From an uncultured Faecalibacterium sp. (lineage in GTDB: Bacteria; Bacillota; Clostridia; Oscillospirales; Ruminococcaceae): a stretch of 64,000 nt of DNA. The position numbers and the translations under genes were made by a program. The notes beneath the pieces are model-generated. The model had not been told where the DNA came from. It made no database searches and saw nothing but the letters and a program-made list of their open reading frames with translations. This document shows positions 51,208-64,000 of this stretch, in pieces; positions within the stretch are counted from its first letter, which is position 1, and the number at the start of each line of letters is the position of its first letter. Location: the NCBI GenBank assembly GCA_934511465.1, contig CAKSWG010000005.1, forward strand, positions 1 to 64,000, given 5' to 3'.

Positions 51208-53004
51208 ATGCTCTACCCCCAGCAAAATGCATCCCGTTTAAAATTGAGCCTGAACGGCGTCTGGAACTTCTGCCTTGGCAGCGAGGACGAAGCCCGGTTC
51301 GACCCGGCAAAGCCGATGTCGGCACCCCAGCCCATTGCCGTGCCCGCCAGCTACAACGACCAGAACGACCAGACCGCCGCCCTGCGCCGCCACTACGGCT
51401 GGGCATGGTACCAGCGGCAGGTCACGCTGCCTGCGTTCTGCGCCGGGCAGCGGGTGGTGCTGCGGTTTGGCTCCGTTACCCACACCGCCAAGGTATGGCT
51501 GGATGGCCGGCTGATCGTGCAGCACAAAGGCGGCTTCACCCCCTTTGAAGCGGACGTCACCGGCCTGCTGACACCCGGCAAAACGGCCCTGCTCACGGTG
51601 GCCTGCGACAACCGGGTGGACCACAGCACCCTGCCTGTGGGCAACGAGGACGGCCAGCTGGCCTTCTTCGGCTCCGATAACGCGGGCATCCCCAGTGTGG
51701 AAGCAGCCAAACGCGCCGCGGCCAAGCAGAACCGCCCCAACTTCGATTTCTTCAACTATGCGGGCATCCACCGTCCAGTGTGGCTGTACACCACGCCCAA
51801 AACCTACATCGAGGATGTGACCGTAGTGCCGCACACCGACGGCACCGTGGATTACAGCATTCAGGCTGTGGGCAACAAGCCCGTTTCCGTCACCGTGCTG
51901 GACGCAGACGGCAAAGCCGTTGCAGGTGCGGCGGGCGCTGAGGGCACGCTGCACATCCCGGAAGTGCATCTCTGGGAGCCGAAGCCCGGCACGCCCTATC
52001 TGTACACCCTGCACATCACCTGCGGGGCAGACGTCTACGACCAGACCTTTGGTGTGCGCAGCATTGAGGTGCGGGGCACACAGGTGCTTTTGAACGGGAA
52101 ACCGCTCTACTTCAAGGGCTTTTGCAAGCACGAGGACTTTACGGCCCATGGCCGCGGCTTTGACCCGGTGCTGAACGTGAAGGACGTGAACCTCATCCAC
52201 TGGGCAAACGCCAATGCCGTGCGCACCAGCCACTACCCCTACGCTGAGGAGTTTTACGACCTGTGCGACCGGGAGGGCATCCTTGTGATGGACGAGACGC
52301 CTGCTGTGGGCATCGGTGGCGGGGCAGCAGTGAATCCTTATAAGGAATATCCCATCGCGGAGCATCACCGGCAGGTACTTGCCGAGATGATCCGGCGGGA
52401 CAAAAACCACCCTTGTGTAGTGCTGTGGAGCCTTGGCAACGAGCCGGACCTCGAGCACTTCCCGCAGGACGCCTACGCTTACTGGCGTCCGCTGTACGAA
52501 CTGGCCCACCGGCTGGACCCGCAAGACCGCCCGGTGACGCTGGTATGCTGCCAGAACGACTATACCAAGGACCTTACGACCCGCACCATGGACATTGTGT
52601 GCATCAACCGCTATTATGGGTGGTACAACCTTTCCGGCGATATGGACGCCGCCTGCTATGGCTTGAACCGGGAGCTGGATTTCTGGGCGGACCAGCACAA
52701 GCCTGTGATGATGAGCGAGTACGGCGCAGACACTGTGGCCGGCCTGCACACCGCCGGGGCCGAGATGTTCAGCGAGGAGTTTCAGGTGGAGTTTTACCGC
52801 CGTCTGGACGCAGAGTTTGACAAACGCCCGTGGTTTGTGGGAGAATTTGTGTGGAACTTTGCAGACTACGACACCGTGCAGGGCCCCATGCGGGTGGACG
52901 GCAACAAAAAGGGCCTGTTCACCCGGGACCGCCGCCCCAAGCTGGGCGCGCATTTCCTGCGCCGGCGGTGGAAAGAGATACCGACCTTTGGATTTAAGGA
53001 GTGA
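51208..53004 (+). CDS. uidA: Beta-glucuronidase (GH2)
   Basis: A 598-residue GH2 enzyme with sugar-binding, immunoglobulin-like and TIM-barrel domains. The acid/base is Glu412 (S-L-G-N-E-P-D), the nucleophile Glu504 (M-S-E-Y-G), and the glucuronide-recognising N-x-K motif is Asn566/Lys568. The segment S-G-D-M...W-N-F-A-D matches E. coli GUS closely. It removes terminal beta-glucuronic acid from oligosaccharides or drug conjugates, inside the cell (no signal peptide). The loop after D-E-T-P-A-V-G-I-G is short. Start at 51208 follows AAGGAGG. Confidence 0.94.
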   Translation: MLYPQQNASRLKLSLNGVWNFCLGSEDEARFDPAKPMSAPQPIAVPASYNDQNDQTAALRRHYGWAWYQRQVTLPAFCAGQRVVLRFGSVTHTAKVWLDGRLIVQHKGGFTPFEADVTGLLTPGKTALLTVACDNRVDHSTLPVGNEDGQLAFFGSDNAGIPSVEAAKRAAAKQNRPNFDFFNYAGIHRPVWLYTTPKTYIEDVTVVPHTDGTVDYSIQAVGNKPVSVTVLDADGKAVAGAAGAEGTLHIPEVHLWEPKPGTPYLYTLHITCGADVYDQTFGVRSIEVRGTQVLLNGKPLYFKGFCKHEDFTAHGRGFDPVLNVKDVNLIHWANANAVRTSHYPYAEEFYDLCDREGILVMDETPAVGIGGGAAVNPYKEYPIAEHHRQVLAEMIRRDKNHPCVVLWSLGNEPDLEHFPQDAYAYWRPLYELAHRLDPQDRPVTLVCCQNDYTKDLTTRTMDIVCINRYYGWYNLSGDMDAACYGLNRELDFWADQHKPVMMSEYGADTVAGLHTAGAEMFSEEFQVEFYRRLDAEFDKRPWFVGEFVWNFADYDTVQGPMRVDGNKKGLFTRDRRPKLGAHFLRRRWKEIPTFGFKE

Positions 53005-53009
53005 TCAAA

Positions 53010-54169
53010 ATGAAACAATATCCCAACCATGCCATGACCGACGCCGAAGCAAAGCAGGCGCTGGCCGATGCCTGCCGGCAGGTGGAGACCGATCTGCCGC
53101 TGTACACCTACCAGTGCCAGAACCATTCCAGCGTGAATGGCATCTATCCCGGCTGCGCCAACAACCAGTGGACCTGCGGCTTCTGGCCCGGTGAGATCTG
53201 GCTAGCCTACGAAGCCACCGGCAGCGAAAAATTCAAAAACGCTGCCCTCATTCAGGTGGAAAGCTTTGCCCGCCGCATTGCCTGCAAGGTGGAGGTGGAC
53301 CATCACGACATGGGCTTTCTCTACAGCCCCACCTGCGTGGCGGCATGGAAGCTGGTGGGCAGTGAGACCGGCAAAAATGCCGCCATTGCCGCCGCCGATC
53401 AGCTGTTGACCCGCTACCAGCCCAGCGGGAGATTCTTGCAGGCATGGGGCACCATGACGGACCCCGGCAACTACCGCTACATCATCGACTGTATGCTCAA
53501 TGTGCCCTTGCTCTACTGGGCAAGTCAGGTGACGGGCAAAGACCATTACCGCGAGATCGCCGCTGCCCACACGGCCACCACGCTGGCAAACTCCTTCCGG
53601 CCGGACGGCAGCACCTACCACACCTTTTTCATGAACCCGGACGGCACCCCCAAAGGCGGGCGCACCTGTCAGGGCTACAAGGACGACAGCTTCTGGGCGC
53701 GCGGGCAGGCGTGGGGCGTGTATGGCAGCGCCATCGGCTACACCTACACCCACGACGAAACATTCCTTGCCGTGTTCCGCAAGGCGCTGGAGTTCTATCT
53801 TTCCCGCCTGCCGGAGGACCTCGTTCCCTGCTGGGATATGATCTTTGCGCCGGAAAGCGGCGAGCCGCGGGATTCCTCCTCGGCGGCCATCGTGGCCTGC
53901 GGCCTGCTGGAAGCCGCCAAGTATGTGGGCGAAGCGGAAGCTGCCCAGTGGCGTACGCTGGCCCGGCAGATGCTGGCGAGCCTGCACACGAACTATGCCG
54001 TTAAGCCCGGCACCCTTGGCTCCGGCCAGCTGCTGCACGGCACCTACAGCAAAAAGAGCCCCTACAACACCTGTACCCCGGAGGGCGTGGACGAATGCAC
54101 CAGCTGGGGCGATTATTTCTACATGGAGGCGCTGACCCGCCTGACCAAAGACTGGGAGATGTACTGGTG

Positions 54170-54170
<1 letters not shown>
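53010..54170 (+). CDS. GH88 unsaturated glucuronyl hydrolase
   Basis: A 386-residue alpha/alpha-barrel enzyme. Candidate catalytic aspartates are Asp100 (H-H-D-M-G-F) and Asp160 (I-I-D-C-M-L-N), with the conserved W-A-R-G-Q-A-W-G and D-S-S-S-A-A-I. GH88 enzymes hydrate and release delta-4,5-unsaturated uronic acid from lyase products, matching the heparinase-family protein of this locus. The ATG at 53010 follows AAGGAGTGA and lies five bases after uidA. Confidence 0.93.
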
Positions 54171-58898
<4,728 letters not shown>

Positions 58899-58918
58899 GG
58901 GACCGATAAGATGAAAAC

Positions 58919-58947
58919 ACGGCGGCTATCGTTTGGGTAGCCGCCGT
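58919..58947 (+). terminator. Hairpin after lacZ, probable terminator
   Basis: A 10-base perfect stem ACGGCGGCTA/TAGCCGCCGT, 20 bases past the lacZ stop, followed by TTCGTTTG rather than a clean T run. Confidence 0.6.
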
Positions 58948-59065
58948 ATTCGTTTGCGGCCGGGCTGCTTTTTCGGCAGCTGGTAAAAAGGGGCTTTTTA
59001 CGCAGCCGTTTTTGCAAGTTTATACATTCACAGCAGAAAAACAGAGGCAGGGGACGGCATTCCTC

Positions 59066-59094
59066 TTGTGCTTTTCGACACGGCGTGATAATAT
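59066..59094 (+). promoter_or_regulatory. Probable promoter of the Pel-type operon
   Basis: TTGTGC (59066-59071), 17 bases, TAATAT (59089-59094), about 90 bases before the pelD start. Confidence 0.5.
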
Positions 59095-59183
59095 TTTTAT
59101 GTGACGATTTCGTAAAAACCTGCAAACATGTATGCACCGCCGCAGTTCCGGGACCGGAAAGGCGGGCGGCAACGGTAGAAACG

Positions 59184-61310
59184 ATGGAAATTTTACTCAC
59201 AGGCCATACATCCTTCCTGACTCAGGAGTGGATCGAGACGGCGTTCCCGGACGACCATGTGCTGACCACCCATGCAAAGGGCGAAGCGCTGCTGGATACC
59301 CGGGTAAAGACCGTGACACTGGACGGCAGGCATCTGCTGGGCCAGCTCAACGATACCTATCAATTTGACCGGGTGGTCTATTTTTCGGAATATCTGCTGC
59401 CCCACGGCGAGCAGGAGGGCGAGCTGGACCGTCTGCGCCGGGTGCTGCAAGCCTGCCGTGAGCGGGAGATCGAGCTGATTTACCTCTCCGGTCCGGAAGC
59501 AGCCCTGACGCCGCCCACCAGCAAATCCCTGCTGGCAAACGCAGCGGAAGAACTCTGCTTCCACTATGCAAAAACCAGCAGGATACAGGTCAAGGTGTTC
59601 CGTATACCGTACCTGTATGCGGTCTCGGCCAGCGGCGCGCAGCAGTTTGCGCGGCTGTTTGAGCAGATGCCCACCGGCACCGTGCGGATGGACGAGCAGG
59701 CGGCACAGCCATTGACTGCCCTGTGTGTGGAGGAACTGGCCGACCTCATTGCCCGGGTGTTCGACACATGGACGCCGGAACCGGAGCGGTTCACCCTGCC
59801 GGAGGTGTTTGGGGCCACACAGCAGCAGGTGGGCGAAGTATTGCAGCAATTGCAGCCGGGGCTGGAGGTGGTTTACGGCACCGATATGATCCAGACCTAC
59901 CCGACGGAGGACCGGACCGTGCGCCGGCGCTACGGCTGGTTCCAGCGGTACAGCCTGCTGGACGACCTGCCCGCCATCTACAAGGCATGGTGCGGCAGCC
60001 GGGCCGAGAAAAAGAGCTTTGTGCACCGGGCCATGGACGACCTGCGCAAGCGCACCAGGCTGCTGCGCTTTGTCGAAATTCTGGCCGCGTGGCTGGCAGC
60101 AGAGCTGCTGGTGCGGGCCACCGGCACGGACGCCCAGTTCCAGATGATCGATTTCCGGCTGATGTTCGTCATGCTCATCGGCACGGTGTACGGGCTCAAT
60201 GCGGGCGTGCTGGCGGCAGTGCTGGCGTCCGTCTCGCTGGCGGCGGGGTATCTGCGGCAGGGCACCACCCTGATGCTGCTGTTCTACGAGCCCTCCAACT
60301 GGCTGGCTTTCATCGTGTATTTTGTGGTGGGCGCCTCCTGCGGCTATGTGCAGCTGCGCAACACCGAGACCGCCCGCTTTGTGCGGGAAGAGAACGAGCT
60401 GCTGCGCAAGCGGCTCGGGTTTACCCGGCAGCTGTATCAGGACACGCTGGAGGACAAGCAGATGTTCCGCCGCCAGATCTTGGGCCGCAGGGACAGCTTT
60501 GGCAAGATCTACACTGTGACCCAGCAGCTGGATATGTTGCAGCCACAGGAAATTTACCGCAAGACCGTGCAGGTGATGGAGGACGTGCTGGAAAACCGCA
60601 GCCTGACCATCTACCGGCTGGAAAAGAACCACAGCTTTGCCCGGCTCACAGCAGCCAGTGCCGGGCTGGACCCGCAGCCGGCCCACTCGCTGGATGTGGA
60701 AAAGCAGCTGGATATCCTCCGCGCCATTGAGCAGGACGGCCTGTGGGTGAACCGGGAGCTCGTGCCCGGCAAGCCCATGTATGTGGCCGGTGTGCGGCAG
60801 AACGGCACCCTTGTGGTGATGATCGGCCTGCGGACAGCCGGCGAAGAGCAGATGACCCTTTATTACCAGAACCTGTTCCGCATCCTCTGCGGACTGGTGG
60901 AAACTGCGCTGGTGCGTGCCTTTGAGTACGAGAGCGCTGTGCAGGAAAGCTGGTATCTGCCGGACACCTGCCTGCTGCGTCCGGCCGTGTTTGCCCAGCA
61001 TCTGGCCGCAGCCTGCACATTGCAGGAGGATAAAATGGCCCGGCATCTGCTGCTGCAGGTGACGGGCGTGTTCAAGAATCAGGCCGAGCTGAACGCCCGG
61101 CTGGAGCGCTCCATCCGCAGCACAGATGTGGCAGGCGTGGGCGCAGACCATGCCATTTATCTGCTGATGAATCAGGCCACCGAGGAAAATCTGCCGCTGC
61201 TGACGAAGCGCTTTGCAGAAAAGGGCGTCCACATCACCGCTGTGCCGCTGGACGAGCAGCTGCGGCTGGTGAATGCCGCAAAGCAGGAGGATGCCCATGC
61301 AAAACCGTGA
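59184..61310 (+). CDS. pelD: PelD-like c-di-GMP receptor fused to an epimerase-type SDR domain
   Basis: A 708-residue fusion. Residues of about 1-260 resemble an NAD-dependent nucleotide-sugar epimerase (I-L-L-T-G-H-T at the start, S-G-P-E-A-A, F-R-I-P-Y-L-Y), although the usual G-x-x-G-x-x-G loop and Y-x-x-x-K pair are not intact. Four transmembrane helices (about 295-395), a coiled coil, a GAF domain (about 455-585) and a degenerate GGDEF domain follow, the PelD plan. The GGDEF motif is replaced by A-D-H-A-I (654-658), but the I-site R-S-T-D (645-648) is kept, so it should bind c-di-GMP without making it. Start at 59184; its ribosome-binding site is weak. Confidence 0.82.
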   Translation: MEILLTGHTSFLTQEWIETAFPDDHVLTTHAKGEALLDTRVKTVTLDGRHLLGQLNDTYQFDRVVYFSEYLLPHGEQEGELDRLRRVLQACREREIELIYLSGPEAALTPPTSKSLLANAAEELCFHYAKTSRIQVKVFRIPYLYAVSASGAQQFARLFEQMPTGTVRMDEQAAQPLTALCVEELADLIARVFDTWTPEPERFTLPEVFGATQQQVGEVLQQLQPGLEVVYGTDMIQTYPTEDRTVRRRYGWFQRYSLLDDLPAIYKAWCGSRAEKKSFVHRAMDDLRKRTRLLRFVEILAAWLAAELLVRATGTDAQFQMIDFRLMFVMLIGTVYGLNAGVLAAVLASVSLAAGYLRQGTTLMLLFYEPSNWLAFIVYFVVGASCGYVQLRNTETARFVREENELLRKRLGFTRQLYQDTLEDKQMFRRQILGRRDSFGKIYTVTQQLDMLQPQEIYRKTVQVMEDVLENRSLTIYRLEKNHSFARLTAASAGLDPQPAHSLDVEKQLDILRAIEQDGLWVNRELVPGKPMYVAGVRQNGTLVVMIGLRTAGEEQMTLYYQNLFRILCGLVETALVRAFEYESAVQESWYLPDTCLLRPAVFAQHLAAACTLQEDKMARHLLLQVTGVFKNQAELNARLERSIRSTDVAGVGADHAIYLLMNQATEENLPLLTKRFAEKGVHITAVPLDEQLRLVNAAKQEDAHAKP

Positions 61311-62208
61311 ATTCTGGCTGGGCCTTGTGCTGCTGGCGGTGCATCTGGCTGTGTGCGCGGTGCTCTGGCTGCTGGCCCGTGTCCGTGCGCTGGACGTGGA
61401 AGGCTATTTTGTGCCGGTAATGCTTCTGGTGCCGGTGTGGGGGCCGCTGTGTGTGGTGCTGCTGCACACTTCCAACCGGCTCACCGGCGGCAAACTACTG
61501 GATCAGACGCTGGAAAAACTGCGCATCAACGAGGAAATACACAAAAATATCCTTGTGGTGGGGGATGAAGGCGAGGACGCCGTGGTCCCGCTGGAGGAAG
61601 CGCTGCTGGTGAACAGCCCGGCACAGAAGCGCAAGCTCATCCTTTCGGTGCTCACGGACGACCCGGCAGGCTATTACGACCTGTTGCAGCAGGCCCGCAT
61701 GGACGACGACAGCGAGGTGGTGCACTACGCTTCCACTGCGCTGGCACAGATCTCCAAAGAAGCCGATCTAAAGCTGCAAAAGCAGGAGCAGCGCTATGCC
61801 GCCGCCCCGCAGGACGCCGCCGTGCTGGAAGAATACTGCGATTATCTGGAAAGCTATCTGGACGGCGGTTTTGTGCAGGGCAAAGCGGCGGAGATCCAGC
61901 GCCGCCAGCTGGAACAGCTGCTCAAAAAGCGCATTGCCGGCCTTGACGGGCGGCGCAGCTATACGCTGGAATGCAAGCTGGCAGCGGCGCAGCTGGCCCT
62001 TGCCGAGTACGACCGTGCCCGGGAAACACTGGACGGACTGACCGCCCGCTGGCCCCAGCGCGAAACGCCATGGCTGCTGCATCTGCGCATGGCGGCGTCC
62101 CTCGGCAGCGGTGCTGCCATCCGCGAAACGCTGCGGCAAATTGAGGAAAAGGAGGTCTACCTCAGCGCAAAGGGCCGCGAGACGGTGCGGTTCTGGCAGG
62201 GAAGATAA
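61297..62208 (+). CDS. pelE: PelE-like membrane protein with helical repeats
   Basis: A 303-residue protein: two N-terminal transmembrane helices (about 5-25 and 32-52), then an all-helical, TPR-like cytoplasmic part with repeated A-L-A-E and L-E-Y patterns. It has the size and plan of PelE, which joins PelD in the synthase complex. The ATG at 61297 lies six bases after AGGAGG and overlaps pelD by 14 bases. Confidence 0.75.
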   Translation: MQNREFWLGLVLLAVHLAVCAVLWLLARVRALDVEGYFVPVMLLVPVWGPLCVVLLHTSNRLTGGKLLDQTLEKLRINEEIHKNILVVGDEGEDAVVPLEEALLVNSPAQKRKLILSVLTDDPAGYYDLLQQARMDDDSEVVHYASTALAQISKEADLKLQKQEQRYAAAPQDAAVLEEYCDYLESYLDGGFVQGKAAEIQRRQLEQLLKKRIAGLDGRRSYTLECKLAAAQLALAEYDRARETLDGLTARWPQRETPWLLHLRMAASLGSGAAIRETLRQIEEKEVYLSAKGRETVRFWQGR

Positions 62209-62210
62209 GC

Positions 62211-64000
62211 ATGATCAAACAATTTTTTGCCCGGCTGCGGGCGTTCCGCTGGCGCAAGCTGCTGCTCATCTGGGCGGTGTTTGCGGCCATGGCGGTCATT
62301 CTGTTTGCAGAGCGCAGCGGCATCCGGTACGCCTCCACCCAATTCAAGCTCGATTATCTGCCCCGCACGGAAGCGCTGCCCGCGCAGACCGCTCTGTTCG
62401 GCCAGCCTGTCACCTGCCTGCTGCTCTACGACTCCGGGCAGGAGGGCACCAGCCTTGCAAAGGAGCAGTTCGACCGGATCCTGCTGGACATGAAGGTGAG
62501 CGTTCAGGCGGTGGATGTGCACACCGCTGCGCTTGCCGACATCCCGGAGTTTGGCCAATATAAAACGGTGGTCGTGCTGATGAGCGATCTGGACACGCTG
62601 GGCAAACGGCTCATCGACCTGATGAACTGGGTGCAGGACGGCGGCAGCGTTCTGTTTGGCATGACGCCCGCCAAGACCACCTATTTTGACGCCGTTGCCG
62701 CACGGCTGGGCGTCCAGTCCTCCTCTTGGGAGTACAAAGTAGCCGAAAGCATCGTGCCCACAGAGGATTTTATGCTGGGCGGCGGGCAGCGCTATGAGCT
62801 GAGCGACCCGTTCCAGTCCTCACTCAGCGTCAGCCTGCGGGACGAAGCAACGGTCTATGCCCGCACCGGCGACGAAGGTGTGCCGCTGGTGTGGGCCGCG
62901 GCGTCCGGCGCAGGCCGCGTGGTGGTGGACAACATCGGCATCTATAATAAGGTGCTGCGGGGCGTTTACGCGGCATCCTACAGCCTGCTGAACGATGCCG
63001 CGGTGTACCCGGTGATCAACGGCGCGGTGTTCTATCTGGACGATTTTCCGTCCCCGGTGCCCGGCGGTGACGGCACCTATATCCGCCGCGATTACGGCAT
63101 GAGCATTGCGGACTTTTATTCCAAAGTCTGGTGGCCGGACCTGATGAAGCTGGCCCAGAAATACTCCATCCGCTTTACCGGCGTCATGATCGAAAATTAC
63201 GAGGACGACACCCAGAGCGCACCCACCCGCCAGCCGGACGCCCAGCAGTTCCGCTATTACGGCAGTCTGCTGCTGCGGCAGGGCGGCGAAGTGGGCTATC
63301 ACGGTTACAACCACCAGCCGCTGGTGCTGCCCGATACCGATTACAAAGACCTTTACGCCTACCACCAGTGGCCCACCGAGAACGCCATTGTGGCGGCGAT
63401 GAATGAGCTGATCGCGTTCCAGAAAAATGTGCTGCCCCACACGGATGGCAGCGTTTATGTGCCGCCCTCCAACGTGCTGTCCGCTGCCGGCCGCAAGGTG
63501 CTGGGCAGCAAGGTGCCGCAGATCCGCACTATCGCCAGCACCTATTTTGGCGACGGAACCTCACTGCCCTACGTGCAGGAGTTCGGCGTAGCCACGGACG
63601 GCATGGTGGAGCAGCCCCGCATCGTTTCCGGCGGCATGGTGGACGACACCTATATGCGCTTGGCCGCTATGAGCGAACTGAACATGCACTATGTCAGCAC
63701 CCACTTCATGCACCCGGACGATCTGCTGGATGTGGACCGCGGCGCACAAGCGGGCTGGGAAGTCTACAAGGGCGGTTTTGAGGACTATCTGAAGTGGCTC
63801 AGTGCCGCCGCGCCGGGCCTGCGCAAACAGACCGGCACCGAGTGCTCGGCCGCCATCCAGCGGTATGCACAGCTGACCGTTTCCGTGCAGAGCACACCGA
63901 AGGAATGGGTGGTCTCCCTTGGCAATTTTGTGGACGAGGGGTGGCTGTTCTTCCGGGCAAACGAGGGCGCGCCGGGCCGTGTGACCGGCGGTGAGCTGAC
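62211..64000 (+). CDS. pelA: DUF2194 / PelA deacetylase-type protein, 3' end outside the window
   Basis: At least 596 residues; the frame is open at the window end. An N-terminal anchor helix (about 18-36) is followed by a flavodoxin- or glutaminase-like region (about 60-240). A polysaccharide-deacetylase-like domain then shows the metal and catalytic pattern: Asp277-Asp278 in F-Y-L-D-D-F-P and His364/His368 in G-Y-H-G-Y-N-H. In Gram-positive Pel loci a DUF2194 protein takes the role of PelA, partly deacetylating the GalNAc polymer outside the membrane. It starts two bases after pelE; pelF and pelG would be expected next. Confidence 0.8.
   Translation, partial: MIKQFFARLRAFRWRKLLLIWAVFAAMAVILFAERSGIRYASTQFKLDYLPRTEALPAQTALFGQPVTCLLLYDSGQEGTSLAKEQFDRILLDMKVSVQAVDVHTAALADIPEFGQYKTVVVLMSDLDTLGKRLIDLMNWVQDGGSVLFGMTPAKTTYFDAVAARLGVQSSSWEYKVAESIVPTEDFMLGGGQRYELSDPFQSSLSVSLRDEATVYARTGDEGVPLVWAAASGAGRVVVDNIGIYNKVLRGVYAASYSLLNDAAVYPVINGAVFYLDDFPSPVPGGDGTYIRRDYGMSIADFYSKVWWPDLMKLAQKYSIRFTGVMIENYEDDTQSAPTRQPDAQQFRYYGSLLLRQGGEVGYHGYNHQPLVLPDTDYKDLYAYHQWPTENAIVAAMNELIAFQKNVLPHTDGSVYVPPSNVLSAAGRKVLGSKVPQIRTIASTYFGDGTSLPYVQEFGVATDGMVEQPRIVSGGMVDDTYMRLAAMSELNMHYVSTHFMHPDDLLDVDRGAQAGWEVYKGGFEDYLKWLSAAAPGLRKQTGTECSAAIQRYAQLTVSVQSTPKEWVVSLGNFVDEGWLFFRANEGAPGRVTGGEL

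Overview
The window reads as a chromosome segment of a GC-rich, low-redundancy gut Firmicute. Gene content and style (an OFA-type transporter, FucO next to GlpK, GGGtGRT plus NifU-like pair, a SigK-like sigma factor, a YesLMN-type sensor system controlling a CUT1 sugar importer, and many short palindromic elements) suggest Faecalibacterium or a close relative in the Oscillospiraceae. That assignment is inference; no rRNA is present.

Layout. 1-7.3 kb (minus strand): the start of an unknown gene, tRNA-Pro(GGG), then a MacAB-like export operon ending in an S-layer-homology protein and ComF. 7.4-13.1 kb (minus): an extracytoplasmic FMN/FAD lipoprotein reductase with a NusG-II partner, the GGGtGRT/NifU-like pair and an OFA transporter. 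13.1-21.2 kb: hisS, a cation antiporter behind a probable Mn2+ (yybP-ykoY) riboswitch, a duplicated CmpB membrane protein, divergent fucO/glpK, and a TIM-barrel isomerase. 21.4-27.3 kb: the complete F-type ATP synthase operon, in which a delta C-terminal domain is fused to the alpha subunit and no separate atpH exists. 27.5-30.4 kb: a repeat-rich patch with two diverged ~240-bp repeats around a DUF2798 gene, a 157-bp duplicated fragment of a secreted C39-like protein, the intact gene, and a MITE-like element. 30.4-40.1 kb: RluA, T-box-controlled alaS followed by hit, apt, comEC, holA and rnmV, and a convergent sigK-like gene.

40.1-58.9 kb is a divergent uronic-acid polysaccharide utilisation locus. 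On the minus strand lie a YesM/YesN two-component system, a heparinase II/III protein, a small beta-rich protein and a YesL-like membrane protein. On the plus strand lie a CUT1 ABC importer (binding protein and two permeases, no ATPase) and four enzymes: a GH2 beta-glucuronidase, a GH88 unsaturated glucuronyl hydrolase, a DUF2264 protein and a large LacZ-type beta-galactosidase. Together these fit binding, import and intracellular dismantling of glucuronate-containing oligosaccharides such as glycosaminoglycan or plant-gum fragments.

59.1-64 kb begins a Gram-positive Pel-type exopolysaccharide operon: a sugar-nucleotide-epimerase/PelD fusion that keeps a c-di-GMP I-site motif in a degenerate GGDEF domain, PelE, and a DUF2194 (PelA deacetylase-type) protein cut by the window end. 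The strongest candidates for something unusual are the delta-alpha ATP synthase fusion, the epimerase-PelD fusion, and the recombined repeat patch at 27.5-30.4 kb.
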